Part shown: positions 9,064 to 16,753 of the stretch, one piece after another
Numbering within the stretch: position 1 is the first letter of the stretch
How the letters are laid out: each line of letters begins with the position of its first letter
Origin: Micromonospora cremea
GTDB lineage: Bacteria > Actinomycetota > Actinomycetes > Mycobacteriales > Micromonosporaceae
Reading direction: 5' to 3'
DNA: 64,000 nucleotides
Assembly: GCF_900143515.1 (NCBI RefSeq)
Contig: NZ_FSQT01000002.1
Coordinates: forward strand, 1,117,501 to 1,181,500
The notes under the pieces: model-generated
Told to the model about the DNA's origin: nothing
Database searches by the model: none
The model's input: only the letters and a program-made list of their open reading frames with translations
Made by a program: the position numbers and the translations under genes

Positions 9064-9113
9064 GCACGGTAAGTTGGGCACCAACTGACGGTCAAGCCAA
9101 TTGGGGGGCGTGG

Positions 9114-9725
9114 GTGAGGGAGAGCACAGGCGGCACCCGCGAGCGGATCAAGGCCGTCGCGCTGGAGCTCTTCACCGAGCAGGGGTACGAGAAGACCTCG
9201 CTGCGCGAGATCGCCGAGCGCCTGAACGTCACCAAGGCGGCGCTCTACTACCACTTCAAGAGCAAGGACGACATCGTCGCCAGCTTCGTCGAGGACCGGC
9301 TGGAGCGGATGGACGCGCTGACCGCCTGGGCCTCGTCGCAGCCGGCGACCCTGGCCACCCGGCGCGCGCTGATCTCCCGGTACGCCGACACGATGTTCGC
9401 TGGCGACCAGCCGTCCGTGATGCGTTTCTTCGAGCAGAACCAGACCGTGCTCAAGAGTCTCGCCGCCGGCCAGCAGATGCGCGGCCGGATGATGGAGCTG
9501 GCCAACGCGCTCTGCCGGGGCGACGACTCGCCCGCCGCCCAACTGCGCGCCGCGCTGTCGCTGTTCGCGGTGCACAGCAGCTGGTTCGCGGTCCGGGCGC
9601 CGCACATCACCGACGACGAGCGCCGCCGGATCGCCCTGGAGGTGGCCGACGAGCTGCTGGCCGCCATCGGCGCGCAGCCCGACGAGAGTGCGACCGCGGC
9701 CGCCGCGGAGAGCCCGCAGGGCTGA
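9114..9725 (+). CDS. TetR-family transcriptional repressor
   Basis: 203 residues. The N-terminal helix-turn-helix (TRERIKAVALELFTEQGYEKT, then LREIAERLNVTKAALYYHFKSKDDI) is a textbook TetR DNA-binding domain; the rest is the variable helical ligand domain. GTG at 9114 is chosen because a G-rich ribosome-binding stretch ends 5-6 nt before it and the family sequence starts here. It probably represses the divergent DHA2 exporter and itself through the inverted repeat at 9044-9063. Confidence 0.85.
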   Translation: MRESTGGTRERIKAVALELFTEQGYEKTSLREIAERLNVTKAALYYHFKSKDDIVASFVEDRLERMDALTAWASSQPATLATRRALISRYADTMFAGDQPSVMRFFEQNQTVLKSLAAGQQMRGRMMELANALCRGDDSPAAQLRAALSLFAVHSSWFAVRAPHITDDERRRIALEVADELLAAIGAQPDESATAAAAESPQG

Positions 9726-9737
9726 CCGACCGGCGGC

Positions 9738-10247
9738 TCAGCCCCGGGGCAGCTCCAGCCGCAGGCCGAGCAGGTCCACGCCCGCCACCGGCGCCCAGTC
9801 CTTCTCCGGATAGCGGACGAAGCCGAGCCGCTCGTACAGCCGGTGCGCCGAGACGGCCATCCCCGCCCGGACGCAGATCACCACGGCCGCGCAGCCCAGC
9901 TCGGCCGCGCGGTCGACGCACGCCTGAGCCAGCGCCGCGCCAACGCCCCGGCCCTGCGCGGCCGGGTCGACCGCGAGCATCCGGAACTCCGCCTCACCGG
10001 GCCCGGACAGCTCGGCGAACGGGGTGCCCGGCAGCACGAAGGTGACCGAGCCGAGCACCGCGCCGGTCGCCTCGTCCACCGCGACCAGCACCTCACCACT
10101 GGTCGCTCGGGTCGACACGTCGGCCAGCACCGCGCCGTACCCGTGCTCACCCTTGAGCTGGCCGTCCGCCTCGTACGCGGCCACGGTCAGCCGGGCCACC
10201 GCCGGGAAGTCGCCCGGGTCGGCGCGCCGGACCAGCAGGCCGCTCAA
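9738..10247 (-). CDS. GNAT-family N-acetyltransferase
   Basis: 169 residues with the GNAT core: FRMLAVDPAAQGRGVGAALAQACVDRA is the acetyl-CoA pyrophosphate loop (R/Q-x-x-G-x-G/A), and HRLYERLGFVRYPEKDW is the usual C-terminal segment. The start is a TTG that overlaps the stop of the biotinyl-carrier gene (TTGA), so the two are translationally coupled. Substrate unknown. Confidence 0.8.
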   Translation of the reverse strand: MSGLLVRRADPGDFPAVARLTVAAYEADGQLKGEHGYGAVLADVSTRATSGEVLVAVDEATGAVLGSVTFVLPGTPFAELSGPGEAEFRMLAVDPAAQGRGVGAALAQACVDRAAELGCAAVVICVRAGMAVSAHRLYERLGFVRYPEKDWAPVAGVDLLGLRLELPRG

Positions 10248-10459
10248 TCGATCACCGCGATGAGGTCGCCGTCCTGCACGACATCGCCCTCGTTGACGGC
10301 GAGCTGCTTGACCACACCGTCGGCCTCGGCGATGACCGGGATCTCCATCTTCATCGACTCGAGGATCACCAGGGTGTCGCCCTCGGACACGGTGTCGCCG
10401 GCCGACGCGACGACCTTCCAGACGTTCGCCACCATCTCGGCGCGGATCTCCTCGGCCAT
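10244..10459 (-). CDS. Small biotin/lipoyl-attachment domain protein
   Basis: 71 residues forming one biotinyl domain. ESMKMEIPV holds the modified lysine (about residue 37) and GDTVSEGDTLVILESMKME is the usual hairpin. It matches the small biotinylated proteins found near pdtaS and the sigH/rshA genes in mycobacteria (Rv3221c type). There is no carboxylase gene nearby, so its partner is unknown. ATG at 10459 has AGGGAGGG upstream. It forms a coupled pair with the downstream GNAT gene. Confidence 0.85.
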   Translation of the reverse strand: MAEEIRAEMVANVWKVVASAGDTVSEGDTLVILESMKMEIPVIAEADGVVKQLAVNEGDVVQDGDLIAVID

Positions 10460-10687
10460 GTCCAGGCCCTCCCTTTTCCCGATGTGCCTGCCGACGTATC
10501 CAATCATGCGGCGGCGGACCGTGGGCGTGGAGCGGCGCGGCCCGGGCGCCGCGACCCGCCCCGCCGCAAGGCGTCGGGTGCCGGCCGCACTACCATCAGC
10601 GGGTCGGACCCGACGCCGGGCCGCCGGTAGCCGCACCGGCGCGAGGTCGTGCGCAGGGCGGATCCGACCCATCACGAGGAGGTCAGC

Positions 10688-10762
10688 ATGGCGAAGAAGT
10701 CCCGGAAGAAGAAGGCACGGAAGAAGAACGCCGCGAACCACGGCAAGCGTCCCAACTCCTGA
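10688..10762 (+). CDS. Ribosomal protein bL37 (24 residues)
   Basis: A 24-codon, very basic ORF beginning MAKKSRKKKARKK and ending NHGKRPNS. Length, composition and the NHGKRPN ending match, as I recall it, the tiny actinobacterial large-subunit protein bL37 seen in mycobacterial ribosome structures. A strong GAGGAGG lies 5 nt before the ATG. It is a stand-alone gene ended by a strong terminator hairpin. It is easy to miss because of its size. Confidence 0.75.
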   Translation: MAKKSRKKKARKKNAANHGKRPNS

Positions 10763-10822
10763 ACGGGCCGACGGGCCGACGGCCCGTCACCGGTCAGACC
10801 CACCCGGTGGACGCCGGGAACG

Positions 10823-10858
10823 CCGGTGGCCCGGGTCGAGATCGACCCGGGCCACCGG
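10823..10858. terminator. Bidirectional terminator between bL37 gene and rsrA
   Basis: Perfect 17-bp stem (CCGGTGGCCCGGGTCGA and complement) with a 2-nt loop, followed by TTTT on the plus strand. It separates convergent bL37 and rsrA genes. Confidence 0.8.
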
Positions 10859-10882
10859 TTTTGTCCGTTCGGTACGCCGACG

Positions 10883-11170
10883 TCAGTCGGCCAGTTCGCG
10901 GGCATCGCTGGTCTCGAAGACCACCAGCTCGGTGAGCTTGACCCGCAGCCTCTCGCGCAGCTCGTCCGGCGCGGTCTCGTTGCCGCAGCAACGCGCCACC
11001 AGCGCCCGCACCTCCTGCTCGAGCCCGTACTCGCGCAGGCACGGCCCGCACTCGTCGAGGTGGTGCCGGATCAGCGAGCGCCGCTCGTCGGCGCACTCCA
11101 GATCCAGGTAGAGGTAGACCTCCGCGAGCACCTCACGGCAGTCCGTCTCGTGCGGCTCTCCACAGCTCAC
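10883..11170 (-). CDS. rsrA: Anti-sigma-R factor RsrA (zinc-binding, redox-sensing)
   Basis: 95 residues with the zinc anti-sigma signature: Cys11, then HHLDECGPC (H-x3-C-x2-C) at about residues 36-44. In this family oxidation of these cysteines releases zinc and frees SigR. A further Cys pair (CC) at 61-62 is present. GTG at 11170 starts 1 nt after the sigR stop, with GGGAGG upstream, so translation is coupled to the sigma gene and keeps the two near equimolar. Confidence 0.92.
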   Translation of the reverse strand: MSCGEPHETDCREVLAEVYLYLDLECADERRSLIRHHLDECGPCLREYGLEQEVRALVARCCGNETAPDELRERLRVKLTELVVFETSDARELAD

Positions 11171-11171
11171 G

Positions 11172-11798
11172 TCACACCTCCCGGCCGGCAGCGGCAGCGG
11201 TCGAGCCCTTCGAGGAGCGGGCCGCACTGAAGCCACGCTCCCCGGCGTACTGCTCGAGCAGTTTGCGCAGATTACGACGGCCCCGGTGCAGACGCGACAT
11301 CACGGTGCCGATCGGCGTGCCCATGATGTCGGCGACCTCCTTGTAGGAGAAGCCCTCGACGTCGGTGAGGTAGACGGCGAGCCGGAACTCCTCCGGCAAC
11401 TGCTGGAGGGCCTCCTTGACGTCGCTGTCCGGCAGGCGGTCCAGAGCCTCGGTCTCCGCCGAGCGCAGCCCACTGGAGGTGTGCGACTCGGCCTCGGCGA
11501 GCTGCCAGTCGGTGATCTCCTCGGTCGGCGCCTGGATCGGCTGGCGCTGCCGCTTGCGGTAGGAGTTGATGTAGGTGTTGGTCAGGATCCGGTAGAGCCA
11601 GGCCTTCAGGTTGGTGCCCTGCTCGAACTGGTGGAAGGCGGCGTACGCCTTCAGGTACGTCTCCTGGACCAGATCCTCGGCATCCGCCGGGTTACGCGTC
11701 ATCCGTAGCCCAGCAGCGTAGAGCTGATCGACGAATGGCATCGCGTCCCGCTCGAAGCGGGCCCTGCGCTCGTCCGTCTTCTCGGTGGTCAACCGCAC
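11172..11798 (-). CDS. sigR: ECF sigma factor SigR (thiol/oxidative stress)
   Basis: About 208 residues from GTG 11798. Region 2 reads [36 protein letters not shown], and region 4 reads [41 protein letters not shown], typical of the SigR/SigH group that drives thioredoxin, mycothiol and protease genes after thiol oxidation. The downstream gene is its anti-sigma factor. The exact short start is uncertain: GAGGGG is only 2 nt from GTG 11798 but 8 nt from TTG 11792. The frame stays open upstream, allowing a longer isoform from GTG 11999. Confidence 0.92.
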   Translation of the reverse strand: MRLTTEKTDERRARFERDAMPFVDQLYAAGLRMTRNPADAEDLVQETYLKAYAAFHQFEQGTNLKAWLYRILTNTYINSYRKRQRQPIQAPTEEITDWQLAEAESHTSSGLRSAETEALDRLPDSDVKEALQQLPEEFRLAVYLTDVEGFSYKEVADIMGTPIGTVMSRLHRGRRNLRKLLEQYAGERGFSAARSSKGSTAAAAGREV

Positions 11799-11999
11799 AT
11801 CCCCTCGCGTCGGATGCTTTCCCGCCGAGGATACGCGCACGGACCTGCCCACAGATTCACTTCCGGTCGGTGTGCCCGTGCTCACCACACCCGCCCCGCC
11901 CGGTCCCGCCGTCGCGGGCCAGTCCGGGCCATCCAGCAGCTGCTTCAGCTGCCGGGCTTCCCGCTCGTCCCGTTCCCGGCTCCGTGTTTCGGTCGGCAC
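11799..11999 (-). other. In-frame N-terminal extension encoding a possible long SigR isoform
   Basis: From GTG 11999 (GAGGGG 7 nt upstream) the sigR frame is open for 67 extra codons (starting [17 protein letters not shown]) into SigR. The SigR-type promoter at 12037-12063 would start transcription just before it. In Streptomyces coelicolor an autoregulated promoter makes an extended, unstable SigR' isoform; the arrangement here looks the same. Expression is inferred. Confidence 0.55.
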
Positions 12000-12036
12000 C
12001 GGCCACCCCCTCGCAGAAAAGTCGTCCGCGGGTAGT

Positions 12037-12063
12037 AACGCGTCGAGACGGGTGGGGCATTCC
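12037..12063 (-). promoter_or_regulatory. SigR-type autoregulatory promoter of sigR
   Basis: On the minus strand GGAAT (12063-12059), a 19-nt spacer and GTT (12039-12037) match the SigR/SigH consensus GGAAT-N18/19-GTT. Transcription would begin near 12028, upstream of the long-isoform start at 11999. Confidence 0.7.
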
Positions 12064-12124
12064 GGCCCTCCCGTTCCTGGTCCCGGCCCCGACGACGGCC
12101 GGCGCTGGGACCAGGAAGGGCCTG
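12064..12124. terminator. Hairpin downstream of the alpha/beta hydrolase gene
   Basis: TTCCTGGTCCC (12074-12084) and GGGACCAGGAA (12107-12117) form a perfect 11-bp stem, extended outward with a bulge by GGCCCT/AGGGCC. It lies between the hydrolase stop and the sigR promoter, where a terminator is expected. Confidence 0.5.
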
Positions 12125-12221
12125 GGAGGATTTGGTCTCGCCTGTCCGAATCCGGTAGGCGGCACCATCGGATGCAACGACCCGCGCCCGGCACCGGACA
12201 CGGTTCGCCCGGGTCGCCGGA

Positions 12222-12869
12222 TCAGCCGGCCGCCCAGCCCTGGGCGCGCAGCCAGTCCAGCACCACGGCTGCCGTGCCGGCCGGATCCCTGCGCAGGTCG
12301 TGCGTCTCCCCCGGCCGGGTCACCACACGCACGGCCGGCCCCGGCTCCGGCACCCCGAACGGGTCCCGGTCGCCGTTGACCACCAGCGTCGGCAGCCCGG
12401 TGTCCAGCTCGGCGGCCCGGGAGCGCTCCGGCCGCCCGGGCGGGTGCAGCGGAAAGGCCAGCGCGAGCACGCCGGCGGCGCCCACCGCGCGGGCCGTCCG
12501 GCAGGCCACCCGGGCGCCGCTGGAGCGACCGCCGACCAGCAGTGTCGGGACGTCGGGCTGCCGGTCGCGCAACCCGCCGAGCACCGCCGTCCAGGCCTCG
12601 TCGAGGTGCCCGGCGGGAGCCGGCGCACGGCGGCCGGCGACCCGGTAGGGCTGGGTCACCCGCACCACCGCCAGACCGGCCGCGACGGCCGCGTCGCGCA
12701 CCGCGAGCAGGTCGGGCGCGTCCACGCTGCCGCCCGCACCGTGCCCGAGCACGAGCAGGGCGGCGGCCGGCCCGACCGGCAGGTCGGTGTCGATCCGGGC
12801 CGGACCGCGCGGGGTATCGATCTCGTCGCTGGGCAGCACCGACCCATTCTGCGCTGCCCCGTCCCGCAC
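12222..12869 (-). CDS. Small alpha/beta hydrolase (KANSL3/Tex30-type)
   Basis: About 215 residues. LLVLGHGAGG is the oxyanion strand-loop and LLVGGRSSGARVA is the nucleophile elbow (G-x-S-x-G variant, Ser in RSSGA). NGDRDPFG carries the acid and GETHDLRR the histidine, completing a Ser-Asp-His triad. This matches the 'dienelactone hydrolase-like alpha/beta family' group of unknown substrate. The first conserved segment begins near SDEIDTPRG, so the start could be somewhat downstream of 12869. Confidence 0.75.
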   Translation of the reverse strand: MRDGAAQNGSVLPSDEIDTPRGPARIDTDLPVGPAAALLVLGHGAGGSVDAPDLLAVRDAAVAAGLAVVRVTQPYRVAGRRAPAPAGHLDEAWTAVLGGLRDRQPDVPTLLVGGRSSGARVACRTARAVGAAGVLALAFPLHPPGRPERSRAAELDTGLPTLVVNGDRDPFGVPEPGPAVRVVTRPGETHDLRRDPAGTAAVVLDWLRAQGWAAG

Positions 12870-12892
12870 CCGGGGCGGGACCGGGCCAGGGG

Positions 12893-13285
12893 TCAGCTCA
12901 GCGGAACCAGGGTGAGCAGACGGTCCCGCACCGGCGGGCCGGCCTCGTCCACGGCGTCCGGATCCGGTTCGACCTGGCCGCGCCAGGCCACCAGCATCGC
13001 CCGCCGCTCGCGGGGCGTCGTGGCGCCCCAGACGCCGTGGCAGTCACCCACCTCCAGCGCCCAGGCCAGGCAGGACCCTTGGACGTCGCAGCTGCGGCAC
13101 AGCGCGACGGCGGCGTCCGCCGGCTCGTTCGGTGCCGGAAAGAAGGTCTCCGGATCAACGCTCTGGCATGTCCCTCTGGTGCGCCACGCGTCATCTTCTC
13201 GACGTTCCCGCAGGGCCCGCAGCAGTCGCGGATCTCGCCGCGCCGCGGCCACCTCGTGCGGGCGGGGCATACGCGCCCGTGTCAT
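12893..13285 (-). CDS. WhiB-family iron-sulfur regulator
   Basis: 130 residues with four cysteines in WhiB spacing, C40-x22-C63-x2-C66-x5-C72, and the turn HGVWGATTPRERR after the cluster. WhiB proteins bind a 4Fe-4S cluster and act with the main sigma factor. The C-terminus (VEPDPDAVDEAGPPVRDRL) is acidic and lacks the usual basic DNA-binding tail or an AT-hook, so this is neither WhiB7 nor a clear WhiB1. ATG at 13285 has GGAGG 9 nt upstream. Confidence 0.85.
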   Translation of the reverse strand: MTRARMPRPHEVAAARRDPRLLRALRERREDDAWRTRGTCQSVDPETFFPAPNEPADAAVALCRSCDVQGSCLAWALEVGDCHGVWGATTPRERRAMLVAWRGQVEPDPDAVDEAGPPVRDRLLTLVPLS

Positions 13286-13366
13286 CCACCCACCTCCCCC
13301 GTGGGACCGGCAAGATCGGTGGATGTCGTCCGCCCCGTGCGAATCGACACCCACTACCGGCGCTGT

Positions 13367-13396
13367 GTTCTATCGCACTTCCGCACGTCGAGACAA
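13367..13396 (-). promoter_or_regulatory. Probable promoter of the WhiB gene
   Basis: Minus-strand TTGTCT (13396-13391), an 18-nt spacer and TAGAAC (13372-13367) resemble a housekeeping promoter, about 80 nt before the WhiB start. Confidence 0.4.
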
Positions 13397-13480
13397 GGGC
13401 CTGCCGGGAAGATGACTGAACGGCCAGGCGACGAACACGCGCAACCCCGGCAAATCGGCGCCCGACGATGCGCATAGGCG

Positions 13481-14191
13481 TCAGAACAGGGTCAGCTCCT
13501 GCGGTGCCACCGTCGGTGCCAGCGGCACCCGGGCGATCAACTGCGGCCCGTCGTTGCGGACATCACCCACTGCCGGCCCCACCGGACGGATCTCCAACCC
13601 GGCCAGTTGGTCGGCCGCTGGCGGGGCGAGCAGCCGGCCCGGCTCCCCGGTCGGTGCCAGCCACGACGACCACCGCTCGGGCGACAGCAGCACCGGCATC
13701 CGGTCGTGCACCTCGGCCAGCTCGCCGAGCGCCGCAGTGGTCAGCACGCTGAAGGTGAGCCGGGTGTCGGCCCCGGACTCCCAGAGCGACCAGATTCCGG
13801 CCAGAGCCAGCACCGAGCCGTCGGTGGGGGTCATGAAGTACGCCTGCCGTCCGCCGTCGGGCTGCCGGACCCACTCGTACCAGCCGTTGGCCGGGACCAG
13901 GCAGCGGCGACGGGCGAACGCGCCGGCGTACGCCCGGCTGGTGGCGACCGTCTCCGCCCGCGCGTTGATCATGCGAGCCGCGCCGGCGACCGACCGCGAC
14001 CAGTGCGGCAGGAGGCCCCAGCGGCCGACACAGAGGCTGCGGTGCCCCTCGGGGGTGACCCGGACCAGTGGCACCGGGTCGGTCGGCGCGACGTTGTGGT
14101 CCGGCCGGATCTGGCCGTCGGTGTCGTCGGACGACTCGAACAGCGCGCTCAGCTCGCCGGAGCTCCGGGTCGTCGCGTACCTGCCGCACAT
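13481..14191 (-). CDS. SRAP/HMCES-type abasic-site DNA-protein crosslinking protein (YedK-like)
   Basis: 236 residues. The family's catalytic cysteine is residue 2 after Met, and the sequence from ATG 14191 is MCGRYATT, so this start is required although an in-frame GTG exists 6 nt upstream. Other family blocks are INARAETVATSRAYAGAFARRRCLVPANGWYEW and the histidine in EVHDRMPVLL. SRAP proteins form a thiazolidine link to abasic sites in single-stranded DNA and protect them. It is divergent from aroA, as in mycobacteria. Confidence 0.92.
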   Translation of the reverse strand: MCGRYATTRSSGELSALFESSDDTDGQIRPDHNVAPTDPVPLVRVTPEGHRSLCVGRWGLLPHWSRSVAGAARMINARAETVATSRAYAGAFARRRCLVPANGWYEWVRQPDGGRQAYFMTPTDGSVLALAGIWSLWESGADTRLTFSVLTTAALGELAEVHDRMPVLLSPERWSSWLAPTGEPGRLLAPPAADQLAGLEIRPVGPAVGDVRNDGPQLIARVPLAPTVAPQELTLF

Positions 14192-14292
14192 GGGCACACG
14201 CTAACCCGTCGACGACCCGCCGGCTGTCCCGCCAACCGGGAGTAGGACCGCCGGTCGCCGCCGCCCACCGGCCGACACGGCAGAATGTAACC

Positions 14293-15594
14293 GTGGGGAA
14301 CCTGACCGCGACCCGGCCGCCTCAGCCGTGGACCGCACCGACCGCCTCCGACCCGGTGGCGGCCACGCTGCGCCTGCCCGGGTCCAAGTCGATGACCGCG
14401 CGCGCCCTGGTGCTCAGCGCGCTGGCCGCCGGCCCGTCGACACTGGCCGGGCCGCTGCGCGCCCGGGACACCGAGCTGATGGCTGCCGGCCTCCGGGCGA
14501 TGGGCGCGCACGTGTCGATCGGCGACGACGAGCGCTGGCTGGTCCGGCCGCACCCGCTGGTCGGCCCGGCGCACGTGGACGTGGGGCTGGCCGGCACGGT
14601 GATGCGATTCGTGCCACCGGTGGCGGGGCTGGCCGACGGCCGGATCACCTTCGACGGCGACCCGCACGCCCGCACCCGGCCACTCGGCCCACTGATCGGC
14701 GCGCTGCGCTCGCTGGGCGTCCGGATCGACGTCACCGGCTCGGGCAGCCTGCCGCTGACCGTGCTCGGCGCCGGTCGGATCAGCGGCGGTGAGGTGGTGA
14801 TCGACGCCTCCGCCTCCAGCCAACTGGTCTCCGGGCTGCTGCTGGCCGCCCCGCGCTTCGACCGGGGTGTCGTGGTGCGGCACGTCGGCCCGCCGGTGCC
14901 GTCCGCGCCGCACCTGCGGATGACGGTGCAGATGCTGCGCGCCGCCGGCGCGGCCGTCGACGACACCACCCCCGACGTGTGGACCGTCGAGCCCGGCCCG
15001 CTCACCGGTCGCGGTTGGGAGATCGAGCCGGACCTCTCCGGCGCGGTGCCGTTCTTCGCCGCCGCGCTGGTCACCGGCGGCGAGGTCACCCTCCAGGGCT
15101 GGCCGCGCAGCAGCGCGCAGCCGGTCGAGCAGCTGCGCTCACTGCTGCACCGGATGGGCGGCGAGGTCACCCTCTCCACCACCGGGCTGACCGTCCGGGG
15201 CTCGGGCGTGGTGCACGGCCTGACCGCCGACCTCTCCGACGTGAGCGAGCTGACCCCGGCGCTGACCGCGCTGGCCATGCTGGCCGACTCGCCGTCGGTC
15301 TTCACCGGCATCGGGCACATCCGCGGCCACGAGACCGACCGGCTGACCGCGCTGGCGCGGGAGTTCGCCGCGCTCGGCGCCGACGTCACCGAGGCGCCGG
15401 ACGGGCTGGAGATCCGGCCCCGGCCGCTGCGCGGGGGCGTGTTCCACACCTACCACGACCACCGGATGGCACACGCCGCCGCGGTGGCCGGGCTGGCCGT
15501 GCCGGGCATCGAGGTCGACGACGTCGGCTGTACCTCCAAGACCATGCCCGAGTTCCCGGCACTATGGTCAGCGATGGTGACCGGCAAGAGCTGA
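14293..15594 (+). CDS. aroA: 3-phosphoshikimate 1-carboxyvinyltransferase (EPSP synthase)
   Basis: 433 residues, the normal length. LRLPGSKSMTARALVLSALA near residue 25 is the shikimate-3-phosphate/PEP signature, AGTVMRFVPP follows near residue 100, and HYDHRMAH-type YHDHRMAHAAAVAGL lies near the C-terminus. The enzyme joins PEP to shikimate-3-phosphate in the aromatic amino-acid pathway in the cytoplasm. GTG at 14293 starts the conserved protein; no clear ribosome-binding site precedes it. rsgA follows 18 bp downstream on the same strand. Confidence 0.95.
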   Translation: MGNLTATRPPQPWTAPTASDPVAATLRLPGSKSMTARALVLSALAAGPSTLAGPLRARDTELMAAGLRAMGAHVSIGDDERWLVRPHPLVGPAHVDVGLAGTVMRFVPPVAGLADGRITFDGDPHARTRPLGPLIGALRSLGVRIDVTGSGSLPLTVLGAGRISGGEVVIDASASSQLVSGLLLAAPRFDRGVVVRHVGPPVPSAPHLRMTVQMLRAAGAAVDDTTPDVWTVEPGPLTGRGWEIEPDLSGAVPFFAAALVTGGEVTLQGWPRSSAQPVEQLRSLLHRMGGEVTLSTTGLTVRGSGVVHGLTADLSDVSELTPALTALAMLADSPSVFTGIGHIRGHETDRLTALAREFAALGADVTEAPDGLEIRPRPLRGGVFHTYHDHRMAHAAAVAGLAVPGIEVDDVGCTSKTMPEFPALWSAMVTGKS

Positions 15595-15612
15595 CGCGAC
15601 GGAGGACGGGTC

Positions 15613-16725
15613 CTGGCGACCAGACGGCGGGAGTACGACGAGGACGACGTACGGGTCCGGCCCGGGAAGTCCTCGCGTCCACGTACGCGTACCCGGCCCC
15701 AGCACGCCGACGCGGTGGACGGCTTCGTCATCGCCGTCGACCGGGGGCGCTACACCTGTGTGCTGGCCGGGGCCGAGCACGGCGTCGCCGCGGCCGAGCT
15801 GCCCATGGTCACCGCGATGCGGGCCCGTGAGCTGGGTCGTAAGTCGGTAGTGGTGGGCGACCGGGTCGGTCTCGTCGGGGACACCTCCGGCGCGGAGGGC
15901 GCTCTCGCCCGCATCGTCCGGATCACCGAGCGCCGCTCGGTGCTGCGCCGCACCGCCGACGACGACGAGACCACCGCCGAGGGCCGGCTGGAGCGGGTGG
16001 TGGTGGCCAACGCCGACCAGATGGTGATCGTCAGCGCGCTGGCCGACCCGCCGCCACGCACCGGGTTCATCGACCGCTGCCTGGTGGCCGCGTACGACGC
16101 CGACGTCGAGCCCCTGCTCTGCCTCACCAAGGCCGATCTGGCCGGCCCGGAGGAGGTGCTGGGTTACTACACCGAGCTGGAGCTGCCGTACGTGCTCAAC
16201 CGCCCCGACTCCGACCTGGGCGCTCTGCGCGCGCTGCTCGCCGGCCGGGTGTCGGTGCTGGTCGGGCACTCCGGGGTGGGCAAGTCGACGCTGGTCAACC
16301 GCCTCGTCCCGGCCGCCGCGCGGGCGGTCGGCGTGGTCAGCGCGATCGGTCGTGGCCGGCACACCTCCACCAGCGCGGTGGCGCTGCGGCTGCCAGCGAT
16401 ATCCGGCATCGAGACCGACCCGGGCTGGATCATCGACACCCCGGGGATCCGCAGCTTCGGGCTGGCCCACGTCTCCGCCGACAGCCTGCTGCACGGCTTT
16501 CCCGACCTGGTCGAGGGGACCGTCAACTGCCCACCCAACTGTCCGCACACGTCCGACGCGGCCGACTGCGGGCTGGACGCCTGGGTGGCCGCCGGCAGGG
16601 CCGACCCGCGCCGGCTGGCCTCGTACCGCCGGTTGCTCGCCTCCCGGGCGGGCGAGGGCGACCAGCGCGGCGAGACCGACCAGCGCGGTCCCGGCGAGGG
16701 CGACCGGCGCGGCCCGGACGAGTGA
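15613..16725 (+). CDS. rsgA: Ribosome small-subunit GTPase RsgA (apparent CTG start)
   Basis: A 370-residue circularly permuted GTPase for late 30S maturation. The OB-fold region begins around VDGFVIAVDRGRYTCVL. G4 (LTKADL) precedes G1 (GHSGVGKSTLVNRL), then DTPG, with a C-terminal zinc knuckle CPPNCPHTSDAADC. Homologues begin with a conserved basic tail (YDEDDVRVRPGKSSRPRTRTRPQHADA here), which lies upstream of the first ATG/GTG-type codon (GTG 15715). In this frame the only start after the preceding stop is CTG 15613, and GGAGGA stands 7 nt before it. Confidence 0.9.
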   Translation: MATRRREYDEDDVRVRPGKSSRPRTRTRPQHADAVDGFVIAVDRGRYTCVLAGAEHGVAAAELPMVTAMRARELGRKSVVVGDRVGLVGDTSGAEGALARIVRITERRSVLRRTADDDETTAEGRLERVVVANADQMVIVSALADPPPRTGFIDRCLVAAYDADVEPLLCLTKADLAGPEEVLGYYTELELPYVLNRPDSDLGALRALLAGRVSVLVGHSGVGKSTLVNRLVPAAARAVGVVSAIGRGRHTSTSAVALRLPAISGIETDPGWIIDTPGIRSFGLAHVSADSLLHGFPDLVEGTVNCPPNCPHTSDAADCGLDAWVAAGRADPRRLASYRRLLASRAGEGDQRGETDQRGPGEGDRRGPDE

Positions 16726-16753
16726 GCCGCCGGGCGTCGGCTAGGTTGCCGGC

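Noticed and set aside
13481..14197. SRAP gene starting at GTG 14197
   Set aside because: The family needs Cys as residue 2 after Met removal; only ATG 14191 gives that.
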